16,741 nt of DNA from GCA-020356105 sp041602815 (GTDB lineage Bacteria > Pseudomonadota > Alphaproteobacteria > UBA8366 > JADFVY01), in assembly GCA_041602815.1 (NCBI GenBank), contig JBFIFO010000087.1, positions 1 through 16,741 on the forward strand. Reading direction: 5' to 3'. The position numbers were made by a program, and so were the translations under genes. Below are positions 6,112-15,632 of the stretch, one piece after another. Every line of letters starts with the position of its first letter. Position 1 is the first letter of the stretch. Under the pieces are notes generated by a model that saw only the letters and a program-made list of their open reading frames with translations, searched no databases and was not told the DNA's origin.

Positions 6112-7661
6112 CGTTTGAACAGCGAGCCGAGCAGCCCGCGCACCAACTGCCGCCCGATGCTGCGGCCGACGGTCCGTGCCGCGCTCTTCGCCATGGCCTC
6201 GGCCAGCCCCTGGCGCCGCCCGTCGCCGAGGATGACGCGTTCGACGGCACTCTTCTCCCGTTTCGCCGCGCGCGGTGTACGGCTGCGCCGATCGTCGGCT
6301 TCTGGCTCCTGCCGCCACGGCCCCGGCGTCCGCGCAGCGCCGCCGGATCGCCGCCACGGGCCCACGGCCTGCGTTGCCTCGGCCGCTCGGGCCTGAAGCG
6401 CCTCAAAGGCGGACTCCCGATCGACCGTCTCGTCGTAGACGCCGCCGAGCGGGCTGTCGGCCAGCACCGCGGCACGCTCGGCACCCGTCACCGGACCGAT
6501 CCGCGACAGCGGCGGTGCCACCAGCGCGCGCCCGACGACGGCCGGCGCGCCGTCGGTGCCCAGGAACGAAATCAGCGCCTCGCCGACGCCGAGCTCGGTG
6601 ATCGCGGTTTCCGTATCGAGCGCGGGGTTCTGGCGGAACGTCTGCGCGGCCGCACGCACCGCCTTCTGGTCGCGCGGCGTAAAGGCGCGCAGGGCATGTT
6701 GCACCCGGTTGCCGAGCTGGCCGAGGATCTCGTCCGGTATGTCCAGCGGATTCTGGGTGACGAAGAACACCCCGACGCCCTTGGAGCGGATCAGCCGCAC
6801 CACCTGCTCGACCTTGTCGACCAGCGCCTCCGGCGCATCGTCGAACAGGAGGTGCGCCTCGTCGAAAAAGAACACGAGCTTCGGCTTCTCGAGGTCGCCG
6901 ACCTCCGGCAGGTTTTCGAACAGCTCGGCGAGCAGCCACAGGAGGAACGTCGCATAGAGCCGCGGGCTGCGCATCAGCCGCTCCGCCGCCAGAAGGCTGA
7001 TCGCGCCCCTGCCACCGGGCGCCGTCAGCATCAAATCGTCGAGATCCAGCTCGGGCTCGCCGAAGAACAGGTCGCCGCCCTGCTGCTCGAGCGTAAGAAG
7101 GCCGCGCTGGATGGCGCCGACGGACGCGGCGCTGACCGAGCCGTACTGCGTGCGAATGTCCTTCGCATGGTCTGCGACGAAGCCGAGCATCGCCCGCAGG
7201 TCCTTCAGGTCGATCAGGAGAAGACCCTCGTCGTCGGCGATCTGGAACACGATGTTCAGGACCCCGGTCTGGACGTCGTTCAGGTCCAGGATACGGCCGA
7301 GCAGCAGCGGACCCATGTCCGAGACCGTGGCGCGCACCGGGTGCCCCTGTTCACCGAACAGGTCCCACAGCAGCGTCGGGGAGGCGCGGAATTCCCGTTC
7401 CGGCAGGCCGATGATGCCGGCCCGCTCGGCGATTTTCGGCGAGTCCGTCCCCGCCTGGCTGAGACCGGTCAGGTCGCCCTTCACGTCGGCGACGAACACC
7501 GGCACGCCGGCCGCGGACAATCCCTCCGCCAGCACCTGCAGCGTGACCGTCTTGCCGGTGCCGGTCGCACCCGTGATCAGACCGTGCCTGTTGGCGAAGC
7601 GCAATAACAGCCGATGCTGCCGCTCACCGCCCGCCACAAGGATTTCCGAAGCCGCGTCCAC
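6108..7661 (-). CDS. HerA-like ATPase, DUF853/YjgR family (COG0433)
   Basis: This 517-residue P-loop ATPase of the HerA/FtsK superfamily has Walker A GATGTGKT at 31-38, a DVKGDLTGL motif at 59-67, Walker B LVFFFDEAH at 262-270, and sensor-like VTQNPLDIPDEILGQLGNR from 301. These order and spacing features fit the DUF853 (YjgR) helicase-like family, whose biological role is not settled. The C-terminal part, after about 420, is basic and low in complexity and ends in a short region with many Gly and Arg. I chose GTG 7661-7659 because GGGAG at 7674-7670 lies 8 bases upstream; longer starts add unrelated residues. It overlaps the methyltransferase downstream by 4 bp. A TTGACA box on the same strand lies about 65 bp upstream. 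Confidence 0.9.
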   Translation of the reverse strand: MDAASEILVAGGERQHRLLLRFANRHGLITGATGTGKTVTLQVLAEGLSAAGVPVFVADVKGDLTGLSQAGTDSPKIAERAGIIGLPEREFRASPTLLWDLFGEQGHPVRATVSDMGPLLLGRILDLNDVQTGVLNIVFQIADDEGLLLIDLKDLRAMLGFVADHAKDIRTQYGSVSAASVGAIQRGLLTLEQQGGDLFFGEPELDLDDLMLTAPGGRGAISLLAAERLMRSPRLYATFLLWLLAELFENLPEVGDLEKPKLVFFFDEAHLLFDDAPEALVDKVEQVVRLIRSKGVGVFFVTQNPLDIPDEILGQLGNRVQHALRAFTPRDQKAVRAAAQTFRQNPALDTETAITELGVGEALISFLGTDGAPAVVGRALVAPPLSRIGPVTGAERAAVLADSPLGGVYDETVDRESAFEALQARAAEATQAVGPWRRSGGAARTPGPWRQEPEADDRRSRTPRAAKREKSAVERVILGDGRRQGLAEAMAKSAARTVGRSIGRQLVRGLLGSLFKR

Positions 7662-7700
7662 TGTGTCGACTCCCGCCCGTTGTGGTGCTGCCGCATGGCG

Positions 7701-7730
7701 ATCATCGACGCCGCCGCGCCGCCGTGTCAA
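7701..7730 (-). promoter_or_regulatory. Candidate promoter of the HerA-like ATPase gene
   Basis: A perfect TTGACA (7730-7725, minus strand) is followed after 18 bp by GATGAT (7706-7701, 4 of 6 matches). The predicted start lies about 33 bases before the GTG at 7661. The good -35 is the main support; the -10 is modest. Confidence 0.42.
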
Positions 7731-7751
7731 GCGCGGCCGAGCCGGCTGCAC

Positions 7752-7779
7752 TTGCCGGCCGCACGCGGTGGCCTATTCT
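7752..7779 (+). promoter_or_regulatory. Candidate promoter of the COG3146 acyltransferase gene
   Basis: TTGCCG (7752-7757) and TATTCT (7774-7779), separated by 16 bp, each match the consensus at 4 of 6 positions. A start near 7786 would leave a short leader that still includes the AGGACGG ribosome site before ATG 7801. Confidence 0.35.
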
Positions 7780-7800
7780 GTGTGTCGACAGGACGGACTG

Positions 7801-8967
7801 ATGCCGGATGGAAGCGAGCACATAACGGTCAGAGTCGCCGAACGCATCGCCGAAATCCCGGCCGATGCGTGGGATGCCTGCGCGGGAAGCGACGATCCGT
7901 TCGTGTCGTATGCCTTTCTCAGCGCGCTGGAAGACGCCGGCTGTGTGTCGGCGGCGTCCGGCTGGCTGCCCCACCATCTTGCGGTCGAGGACCCGGAGGG
8001 CGCGATCCGCGGCGTCGCCCCGCTCTACGTGAAGGGCCACAGCCAGGGCGAGTACGTCTTCGACTGGGGCTGGGCCGACGCCTACGAACGCGCCGGCGGA
8101 CGCTATTACCCGAAACTTCAGTGCGCGGTCCCGTTCACGCCGGTCCCCGGCCGCCGCCTGCTGTTGCGTCCGGATCCGGGCGCCGGGCAGGCACGTGCGG
8201 CGCTGGCCGCCGGGATGGTCGAACTCGTCCAGCGCCATCGGCTGAGCTCGGTCCACGTCACCTTCGCGGAGGAATCCGAGATCAGGGCACTGGAGGAACG
8301 GGGCTGGCTGGTGCGGCGCGGCATGCAATACCACTGGCACAACCAGGGTTACGGCAGCTTCGAGGAGTTCCTTGCCCGCCTGATCAGCCGCAAGCGGAAA
8401 TCCATCGCCAGGGAACGGCGGCGCGTTGCCGAGGCCGGGATCCGCACGCCGATCCTGTGCGGGGACGACATCCGGCCGCGGCACTGGGACGCGTTTCACA
8501 GATTCTATGTCGACACCTACGACCGGAAATGGGGCTATCCGTACCTCAACCGCGAATTCTTCGACCTGCTGACCGAACGGCTTGGCGACCGCGTGGTGCT
8601 GGTCATGGCCGAATACGACGGGCGGCCGATCGCCGGCGCCCTCAATCTGCGGGGATCCGACGCCCTCTACGGCCGCAACTGGGGCGCCGCCGGCGACTAC
8701 CGGTTCCTGCATTTCGAGGCCTGCTACTACCGGGCGATCGACTTTGCGATCGAAAACCGGCTGGGCCGCGTCGAGGCCGGCACGCAGGGGCCGCACAAGG
8801 TGCAGCGCGGCTATCTGCCGGTGGACACCTTCAGTGCCCACTGGATCGCCGACCGCGGCCTGCGCGAGCCGGTGCGCGATTTCGTGCAGCGCGAGGCCCG
8901 TCAGGTCCTGCGGGAAAAGGACGCGATGCTGGCGGCCTCCCCGTACCGGCGCGACGGCGGCCGATAA
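7801..8967 (+). CDS. FemAB/GNAT-like acyltransferase, COG3146
   Basis: The 388-residue protein belongs to the COG3146 family (PF04339, FemAB-like, formerly DUF482), proteins with tandem GNAT folds related to peptidoglycan peptide-bridge transferases. Recognisable segments include the N-terminal WDAC....DPFVSYAFLSALE, the GVAPLYVKGHSQGEYVFDWGW stretch, LISRKRKSIARERR, FYVDTYDRKWGYPYLNREFF, and the C-terminal GTQGPHKVQRGYLPVDTFSAHW. It probably transfers an acyl or aminoacyl group in the cytoplasm; no substrate is proven for the family. The ATG at 7801 has AGGACGG just upstream. It is transcribed divergently from the HerA-like ATPase. A hairpin covers its stop codon. The family assignment is firm. 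Confidence 0.92.
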   Translation: MPDGSEHITVRVAERIAEIPADAWDACAGSDDPFVSYAFLSALEDAGCVSAASGWLPHHLAVEDPEGAIRGVAPLYVKGHSQGEYVFDWGWADAYERAGGRYYPKLQCAVPFTPVPGRRLLLRPDPGAGQARAALAAGMVELVQRHRLSSVHVTFAEESEIRALEERGWLVRRGMQYHWHNQGYGSFEEFLARLISRKRKSIARERRRVAEAGIRTPILCGDDIRPRHWDAFHRFYVDTYDRKWGYPYLNREFFDLLTERLGDRVVLVMAEYDGRPIAGALNLRGSDALYGRNWGAAGDYRFLHFEACYYRAIDFAIENRLGRVEAGTQGPHKVQRGYLPVDTFSAHWIADRGLREPVRDFVQREARQVLREKDAMLAASPYRRDGGR

Positions 8968-8983
8968 ACTCGACCGCGGCCGC
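8957..8983 (+). terminator. Hairpin over the stop of the COG3146 gene
   Basis: GCGGCCG (8957-8963) and CGGCCGC (8977-8983) pair around a 13-base loop that contains the TAA stop at 8965-8967. No T-run follows directly, although short T-runs occur at 9022-9027 and 9065-9071. It may be a message-end structure more than a true terminator. Confidence 0.25.
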
Positions 8984-9119
8984 AAGTCAAGTCGGTTGCC
9001 GGAATCGCGGCACGGCGACGTGGTTTTTCTTCACGCAATGGCCCGCTTGCCGCCATGGATCGGCCTTTTTTCGTTGACAGTCTCATACCGTCGCATTCGG
9101 GCATGGACTGGCGGAAACG

Positions 9120-9281
9120 ATGATGACGATGAGCGGATTTGCAGCACCATCCTTCCGGCCCTGGTATGGCGCCGTCCGGCGCATGGGCGCGGTGGAGCGG
9201 ATGATTGCCGCCTATTTCGCCTTCATGATCGCCGCCATGCTCTGTTTCGGCACCATGACCCTGCTGTCTCTCCTGCCCTGA
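9120..9281 (+). CDS. Small single-helix membrane protein (candidate)
   Basis: The 53-codon frame encodes MMTMSGFAAPSFRPWYGAVR followed by a hydrophobic segment (about residues 28-52) ending in LSLLP. This gives a short basic N-terminus and one C-terminal membrane helix, typical of bacterial small membrane proteins. I recognise no family. A perfect TTGACA at 9074-9079 lies 40 bp upstream, though its -10 is poor, and GGCGGA precedes the ATG. Two further in-frame ATG codons (9123, 9129) are possible starts. A hairpin (GATCCG/CGGATC, 9280-9297) abuts the stop, and a strong terminator follows 60 bp later. The signals around it support a real gene, but the length is too short to be sure. Confidence 0.45.
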   Translation: MMTMSGFAAPSFRPWYGAVRRMGAVERMIAAYFAFMIAAMLCFGTMTLLSLLP

Positions 9282-9341
9282 TCCGGCCCTGCGGATCTTA
9301 TGGCGCCGGCGCTCTCCCCGCCGTGCCCGGGGCGCATAGAG

Positions 9342-9377
9342 AAAGGCCGTCGCAGATCTCCGCGACGGCCTTTTTTT
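9342..9377 (+). terminator. Strong intrinsic terminator between the small ORF and clpA
   Basis: AAAGGCCGTCGC (9342-9353) pairs perfectly over 12 bp with GCGACGGCCTTT (9362-9373) around an 8-base loop, and seven T residues run from 9371 to 9377. It is a textbook Rho-independent terminator for plus-strand transcripts. Read on the minus strand it ends in CCTTTCTC, so it may also partly terminate clpA transcripts, whose gene stops at 9412. Confidence 0.85.
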
Positions 9378-9411
9378 CTGTCCGGCCTGCCGGCCCGGAT
9401 CGCGTAGGCGC

Positions 9412-11711
<2,300 letters not shown>

Positions 11712-11715
<4 letters not shown>

Positions 11716-12038
11716 TCCTTCTCAAGCGTGCATTGAAGCGGGTGCTGGTGTCTCTGGGAAAAATCCATCACCTGCTTCACCTTGGTCTCGGCGATCTCGT
11801 AGGTGTAGACGCCGCAAACGCCGACACCCCGGCGATGCACATGCAGCATGATACGAGTCGCCTCTTCGTTACTCTTACCGAAAAACCTTTCAAGGATATG
11901 AACGACGAACTCCATCGGCGTGTAGTCGTCATTCAGCAACAAGACCTTGTACATTGACGGCTTCTTCGTCTTCGGCTTGGCCTTGACGACGATGCCCGTG
12001 CTGGTCCCGTTGCCGTTGTCCTGATCTCTGTTGGCCAT
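11712..12038 (-). CDS. clpS: ClpS, ClpA adaptor for N-degron substrates
   Basis: The 108-residue protein has the ClpS core, YKVLLLNDDYTPMEFVVHIL (about 30-49), followed by HVHRRGVGVCGVYTYEIAETK. The NDDYTPMEFV segment lines the pocket that binds N-terminal Leu, Phe, Tyr or Trp, and the HxxG-type segment is conserved too. The first 25 or so residues are the flexible, charged extension known to control ClpA. ClpS delivers N-degron proteins to ClpAP and inhibits SsrA-tag degradation. The ATG at 12038 gives a normal length. It is first in the clpS-clpA operon, with a 4-bp overlap. A TATAAT box lies about 50 bp upstream. Confidence 0.96.
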
Positions 12039-12088
12039 GGCGCGAGCTGGTCGGTTCCTGTCGAAGCCTTCACGTTGCCGGTACCCAG

Positions 12089-12117
12089 ATTATATTGGAT
12101 TCCATGGCACGCAGAAA
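12089..12117 (-). promoter_or_regulatory. Candidate clpS-clpA promoter
   Basis: On the minus strand a perfect TATAAT (12094-12089) lies in a short AT-rich stretch. A -35 at 17-bp spacing (TTTCTG, 12117-12112) is poor. Transcription would start near 12082, giving a leader of about 44 bases. Either an activator or an alternative sigma factor might compensate for the weak -35. Confidence 0.42.
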
Positions 12118-12167
12118 AGGGGGCGGCACGCCGCGGCGGGCAATTGCTTGACGATCTGCACCGGCGG

Positions 12168-12935
12168 GTGGCCGCAGTGCATCGAACGAACGCGGCGGCG
12201 GCGGCCGTATACGGGACCGTTCGCCGATCCGGCGGCCGGCCGGCGCACGGCTTTCCCGCCGGCATGTTCCACTGCCCGGTCTGCGGCGGGCGCTACCGCC
12301 GGTTTCTCCCGTTCGGCCTCGGGCGGCGGCGCCACGCGCTCTGCCCGGGTTGCGGGTCGCTGGAGCGCCATCGCTTCCTCTGGCTGTTTCTGCGGGACGC
12401 CTGCGGACTGCCGCACCGCCGCGCCCGAGTGCTCCATGTCGCGCCCGAACCGTGCCTGCGCGATGCGCTGACCGCCGGCCCGGCTCTGCGCTACGTATCG
12501 GTCGACATGTTCGATCCCGCCGCCGACTCCGCCGCCGACCTGACGGCCCTGCCCTTCGCCACGGGCGCCTTTGATCTCGCGATCTGCAGCCACGTGCTGG
12601 AACATATCGGCGACGACAGGGCCGCCATGGCCGAGCTGTACCGGGTTCTTGCCCCGGGCGGCCGCGCCGCGGTCATGGTGCCGATCGACATGAAACGTGC
12701 CGACACGTTCGAGGACCCGGCGATCGACAGCGCCGCCGGCCGGCACGTAGCGTTCGGCCACCCGTATCACGTGCGGATCTGCGGCGCCGATTATCCGGAC
12801 CGCCTGCGCGACGCCGGTTTCCTCGTGCGCCCGGTGCACAGCGAAATGCTGTCGCGTCACCGCCGGCGGCGCTGGCGCATCAACAAAACGGTCATTTTCG
12901 ATTGCCGCAAACCCGGAAACGCTGCGGCCGAGTGA
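12168..12935 (+). CDS. Zinc-ribbon SAM-dependent methyltransferase (type 11 fold)
   Basis: With GTG 12168 the protein has 255 residues. An N-terminal zinc ribbon (CPVC at 36-39, CPGC at 59-62, then GSLERHR) leads into a class I methyltransferase domain: VLHVAPEP (88-95) in place of a classical glycine-rich motif, an acidic YVSVDMFD, CSHVLEHI (140-147), and RVLAPGG (159-165). The arrangement is seen in a family of cysteine-ribbon methyltransferases whose substrates are not known. The start is uncertain. The frame stays open back to a TTG at 12075, but that would overlap the likely clpS promoter and add an unrelated peptide. GTG 12180 and ATG 12264 are also possible. It is divergent from clpS, and a hairpin covers its stop. 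The fold assignment is good. Confidence 0.8.
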   Translation: MAAVHRTNAAAAAVYGTVRRSGGRPAHGFPAGMFHCPVCGGRYRRFLPFGLGRRRHALCPGCGSLERHRFLWLFLRDACGLPHRRARVLHVAPEPCLRDALTAGPALRYVSVDMFDPAADSAADLTALPFATGAFDLAICSHVLEHIGDDRAAMAELYRVLAPGGRAAVMVPIDMKRADTFEDPAIDSAAGRHVAFGHPYHVRICGADYPDRLRDAGFLVRPVHSEMLSRHRRRRWRINKTVIFDCRKPGNAAAE

Positions 12936-12961
12936 AAACGGCCCGGCGTCGTGCCGGGCCG
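12935..12961 (-). terminator. Intrinsic terminator of the phasin gene, shared with the methyltransferase end
   Basis: CGGCCCGGC (12939-12947) pairs with GCCGGGCCG (12953-12961) around a GTCGT loop: 9 perfect GC pairs. On the minus strand the stem is followed by TTTT (12938-12935), so it terminates phasin transcripts. The methyltransferase stop overlaps its edge; on the plus strand only AATT follows, so it is weaker in that direction. Confidence 0.75.
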
Positions 12962-12995
12962 AATTCCATGCAACGCCTTCAAGCGTGCGCAGCGG

Positions 12996-13553
12996 TCAAA
13001 CCGACAGCGGCTTCATCCCCGCTTCGACCGCGGCCGTCATCTGCTTCTGCAGCGGCTCGAATGCCTCGGTTGCGATCTTGAAGGACATCTCGGACAGCTT
13101 GCTGCCCTCGTCGACCGACTTGTCCAGGCTGACGCGTAAGAAATCGCTCTGCAGCTGAACGAACTCGTTGACGGACTTGGCTGCGAGCAGCGCCTTTGCG
13201 GCTTCGCTGTTGGCCTCCGCGGCGTGCTGCGCGAACGTGAAGTATTCCTTGCTCAGCGCCTCGGCGCCCTTGGCAAGGATCTCGCCCGACCGCACCAGCG
13301 CGGCGAATGCTTCGTTCTGGAACGTGGCGAAATCGCCATAGCTCTGGGTCACCGCGGCCGTCGCCTTTTCGACCTGCTTGGTTGCGGTCTGGGTGACCTG
13401 CTCGGTTGCGGTCTCTGCGACCTGCTCGGTTGCGGTCTGGGCGACCTGCTCGACGGTCTCGGCGACCTGCTCGACGGTCTCGGGCTTCGGCTTCGGTGCG
13501 ACCGGCGCCGTGCGCTTCGGCGCGGTCTTGGTGGTCTTGGTCTGGGTGCTCAT
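12996..13553 (-). CDS. Phasin family protein (Phasin_2), polyhydroxyalkanoate granule coat
   Basis: The 185-residue protein has a polar, basic N-terminus (MSTQTKTTKTAPKRTAPVAP), then a repeated VEQVAETVEQVAQ region, then the helical phasin domain (about 70-175) with FATFQNEAFAALVRSGEILAKG and FVQLQSDFLRVSLDKSVDE, features of Phasin_2 (PF09361). Phasins coat the surface of polyhydroxyalkanoate granules and control their number and size. I chose ATG 13553: AAGGA lies 8 bases upstream, whereas the ATG at 13586 has no ribosome site. The gene stands alone between two terminators. A TTGACA promoter lies about 130 bp upstream. No polymerase or depolymerase gene is in the window, so the granule role rests on the family. 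Confidence 0.88.
   Translation of the reverse strand: MSTQTKTTKTAPKRTAPVAPKPKPETVEQVAETVEQVAQTATEQVAETATEQVTQTATKQVEKATAAVTQSYGDFATFQNEAFAALVRSGEILAKGAEALSKEYFTFAQHAAEANSEAAKALLAAKSVNEFVQLQSDFLRVSLDKSVDEGSKLSEMSFKIATEAFEPLQKQMTAAVEAGMKPLSV
13371..13484 (-). repeat. In-frame tandem repeat inside the phasin gene
   Basis: Five head-to-tail units each start GACCTGCT on the plus strand: 24, 24, 24, 21 and 21 bp, at 13371-13394, 13395-13418, 13419-13442, 13443-13463 and 13464-13484. They encode repeats of the type TATEQVAE and TVEQVAQ, predicted to extend an amphipathic or coiled helix before the phasin domain. All units keep frame, so copy-number change would only alter linker length. Confidence 0.85.
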
Positions 13554-13834
13554 TGCCTCAATCCTTTGATCCTGTGGCGGCGACATGGTCGCCGTATGAC
13601 TGCAGCTCTCGCGCCGGGGTCAAGCGGCGTGCGATCGCTGATATTGCGATGCAACATTTACGCGTCCTGACTGGCCGTGTCAAGGATAGTTTTGCTGCAG
13701 TGCACAAATTTCCCTCCAGATCGCGATCACTGTTTTTTTATTTCGGTGTCTGGTATTCCAGGTACCAGATTAAAACCAAAACTTCAGATCCGGTCGCAAG
13801 ACGCAGCTCGTTGCCGAAAATAATGCGTTGCAGC
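13554..13834. other. Gene-free region upstream of the phasin gene
   Basis: I see no gene in this 281-bp stretch. It contains the phasin ribosome site and promoter, a TGCTGCAGTGCA element at 13694-13705, a run of seven T residues at 13733-13739, and an AT-rich part (about 13700-13800) with the repeats CTGGTATTCC and AGGTACCAG. It is probably the control region of phasin, isolated from the next gene by the terminator at 13835-13859. Confidence 0.5.
13655..13683 (-). promoter_or_regulatory. Candidate phasin promoter
   Basis: A perfect TTGACA (13683-13678, minus strand) and TAAATG (13660-13655) are spaced by 17 bp. Transcription would start near 13648 and leave a leader of about 95 bases. The -10 matches the consensus only at 3 positions. 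A TGCTGCAGTGCA element just upstream may be an operator. Confidence 0.45.
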
Positions 13835-13859
13835 AAAAAAGGGCGGCACGGGGCCGCCC
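13835..13859 (-). terminator. Intrinsic terminator of the outer-membrane protein gene
   Basis: On the minus strand GGGCGGC, a 5-base loop and GCCGCCC form a perfect 7-bp stem (13859-13841), followed by six T residues (13840-13835). It lies about 30 bases past the stop of the gene at 13891 and separates it from the phasin control region. Confidence 0.85.
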
Positions 13860-13890
13860 CATTCCGCTTCCGATGTGGCCGTCGCCGCAA

Positions 13891-14571
13891 TCAGAAGCTG
13901 ACCGTCAGGCCGACCGCCAGCACCGGGTAATACTCGAAGTCCTGGGCATCGTCCTCCATCTGCCGCGCCTCGGCATCGAGATCACCTTGCGGGATCGTTC
14001 CGCTGGATTCGGTCAGCGCGACGCTGGGACCGCCCTGGAACAACACGCCCGCGGTGGCGAAGAAACTGACCGGCAACATGCCCTGGAACGTCCCGTCATA
14101 GCCCAGACCGACATAGGGCGCATACTGCTTGTCGAATGTCATGTTGGAGATGATCGTGGCGCCGACGGGCAGGGTGGCCCCGCCGACCTGCGTTCCCGCC
14201 GGGACGCTGGCGGTGAAATCGAACTCGTTCTGGTTGTAGTACAGGCCGGCCGACATCACGAAGCCGCCGCCGATCGGCGACAGGCCAAGGGGGTGGAAAT
14301 CGGCGAGCAGACCGATCGACCGCATCTTGGCGTCGATGTCGTAGTTGATGCCGCCGAGGTTCTCCCCCAACAGACCGAAATCGGGCACGTCGAAGTCGCC
14401 GAAATTGCCGTTCAGGCGAACGACCAGGAAACTGTTGATTTCGGTCGCGACGTGGACACCGTAGCCCAGGCTGCTGACCCCCGCCCCGACGGCGATCCCG
14501 TCGGCCCGTGCCGGCCCGCCCGCCAGCAGCAGACCGGTCAAAATCGGTAGTAATACGAGTATCTTGCGCAT
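13891..14571 (-). CDS. Outer-membrane beta-barrel protein (candidate)
   Basis: The 226-residue protein has a clear signal peptide, MRKILVLLPILTGLLLAGGP followed by ARA|DG, with cleavage expected after residue 23. The mature part has alternating polar and hydrophobic residues, many Gly and aromatic residues, and strands such as SLGYGVHVATEINSFLVVRLNGNFG and YAPYVGLGYDG. It ends with the aromatic motif AVGLTVSF, the terminal Phe recognised by the barrel-assembly machinery. It therefore probably forms a small barrel of about 8-10 strands; I cannot name a ligand or family confidently. I chose ATG 14571, preceded by GGAAGAG, over the ATG at 14598, which lacks a ribosome site and would put nine charged residues before the signal peptide. 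It stands alone and has its own terminator. Confidence 0.8.
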   Translation of the reverse strand: MRKILVLLPILTGLLLAGGPARADGIAVGAGVSSLGYGVHVATEINSFLVVRLNGNFGDFDVPDFGLLGENLGGINYDIDAKMRSIGLLADFHPLGLSPIGGGFVMSAGLYYNQNEFDFTASVPAGTQVGGATLPVGATIISNMTFDKQYAPYVGLGYDGTFQGMLPVSFFATAGVLFQGGPSVALTESSGTIPQGDLDAEARQMEDDAQDFEYYPVLAVGLTVSF

Positions 14572-14692
14572 CTCTTCCAGGTTCCTTTCAGAGCCCATCG
14601 GGCAGGTAAGTACGTCCGCCGAGAATGCGCAGGAACCTGTTAAGATTAGCTAAAGAGGTGTGGCGGGTGCCGCGCCCTGGCCCGCGCGGCCG

Positions 14693-15610
14693 CTACCGCG
14701 ACGCCACGACCGCAGCGATGGCCGCCGCCGCGAGCCGCGCCTCCGGCGGGTCCGCGCGCGACGTCAGCACGACCGGCACCTTCGCGCCCATGACGACGCC
14801 CGCCGCGGTGGCGCTCATGAAGTACACCATCTGCTTGAACAGGAAATTGCCGGCCTCGAGGTTCGGCACCACCAGGATATCGGCGGCACCGGCGACCGGG
14901 CTGTCGATGCCCTTCAGCCGCGCGGCCTCCGGCGACACCGCGTTGTCGAACCCGAACGGGCCGTCGACGACGGCCCCGGCAATCCCGCCGTTGGCGGCAG
15001 CGCGCACCACCTCGGCCGCCTCGACGCTGGACGGCATGGACGGGTTCACCGTCTCGGCGCCGGACAGCAGCGCCACCTTCGGCACGGCCAGCCCGAGGCC
15101 GTGCGCCAGCTCGACGGCGTTGCGCACAATGTCGAGCTTCGCCGCCACGTCGGGCTGGATGTTCACCGCCGCGTCGGTGATGTGCAGCACCCGGTCGCGG
15201 CCCGGCACGGTCATATGGAAGATATGGCTGACCCGCCGGTCGGTGCGCAGCCCGGCCTCGCGGGCGAGCAGGGCCCGCATCAGCGCATCCGTGTGCACGT
15301 GTCCCTTCATGATCGCCGCCGCCTCGCCGCCACGCGCCAGCGCCGCCGCCGTCTCGCAGGAGCGTCGCTCGTCGCCGGCGGCAACGATCCGCACCGCGCT
15401 GACATCCCAGTCGATATCGGCCGCAAGGGCCGCGATCGCGTCCGGGTCGCCGACCAGGACCGGCTCGATGAAACCGGCCTCCGCGGCCCGCCGCGCGCTG
15501 TCCATCACCAGCGGATGGCCGGCCCCGGCGACCGCCATCGGGACGCGGCCGTGCGGTCCCGCCAGATCGCGCAGATAGGCCGGAAACTCGAACGGCAGCC
15601 TGCTGAGCAT
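14693..15610 (-). CDS. Phosphate acetyl/butyryltransferase family enzyme
   Basis: The 305-residue protein is full length for the Ptb-like branch of PF01515, enzymes that exchange CoA and phosphate on an acyl group. Family segments include AVAGAGHPLVMDSARRAAEA near 26-45, the GHVHTDALMRALL segment near 103-115, ITDAAVNIQPD near 143-153, AAANGGIAGAVVDGPFGFDNA near 203-223, and the C-terminal AGVVMGAKVPVVLTSRAD. The exact acyl group cannot be read from sequence. I chose the second of two adjacent ATGs (15610) because GAGGG is 5 bases upstream of it and only 2 from the first. It lies 22 bp after the aconitase X swivel gene, in one operon. No acyl kinase gene is present in the window. It ends in TAG at 14695-14693. 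Confidence 0.88.
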   Translation of the reverse strand: MLSRLPFEFPAYLRDLAGPHGRVPMAVAGAGHPLVMDSARRAAEAGFIEPVLVGDPDAIAALAADIDWDVSAVRIVAAGDERRSCETAAALARGGEAAAIMKGHVHTDALMRALLAREAGLRTDRRVSHIFHMTVPGRDRVLHITDAAVNIQPDVAAKLDIVRNAVELAHGLGLAVPKVALLSGAETVNPSMPSSVEAAEVVRAAANGGIAGAVVDGPFGFDNAVSPEAARLKGIDSPVAGAADILVVPNLEAGNFLFKQMVYFMSATAAGVVMGAKVPVVLTSRADPPEARLAAAAIAAVVASR

Positions 15611-15632
15611 CATATCCCTCGTGTCCCGGCGG

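Noticed and set aside
5880..7607. Plus-strand open frame of 575 codons opposite the HerA-like ATPase
   Set aside because: It has Arg/Ala-rich composition and no motif, and it runs antisense to a gene with clear Walker motifs.
7702..8985. Minus-strand open frame of 427 codons opposite the COG3146 gene
   Set aside because: It is a composition shadow; the plus-strand protein matches its family over the full length.
12075..12167. TTG start extending the methyltransferase upstream
   Set aside because: The added peptide resembles no family N-terminus and overlaps the TATAAT of the divergent clpS promoter.
13371..13484. Short direct repeats that could be taken for a CRISPR array
   Set aside because: Units are 21-24 bp with no spacers, are in frame, and lie inside the phasin gene.
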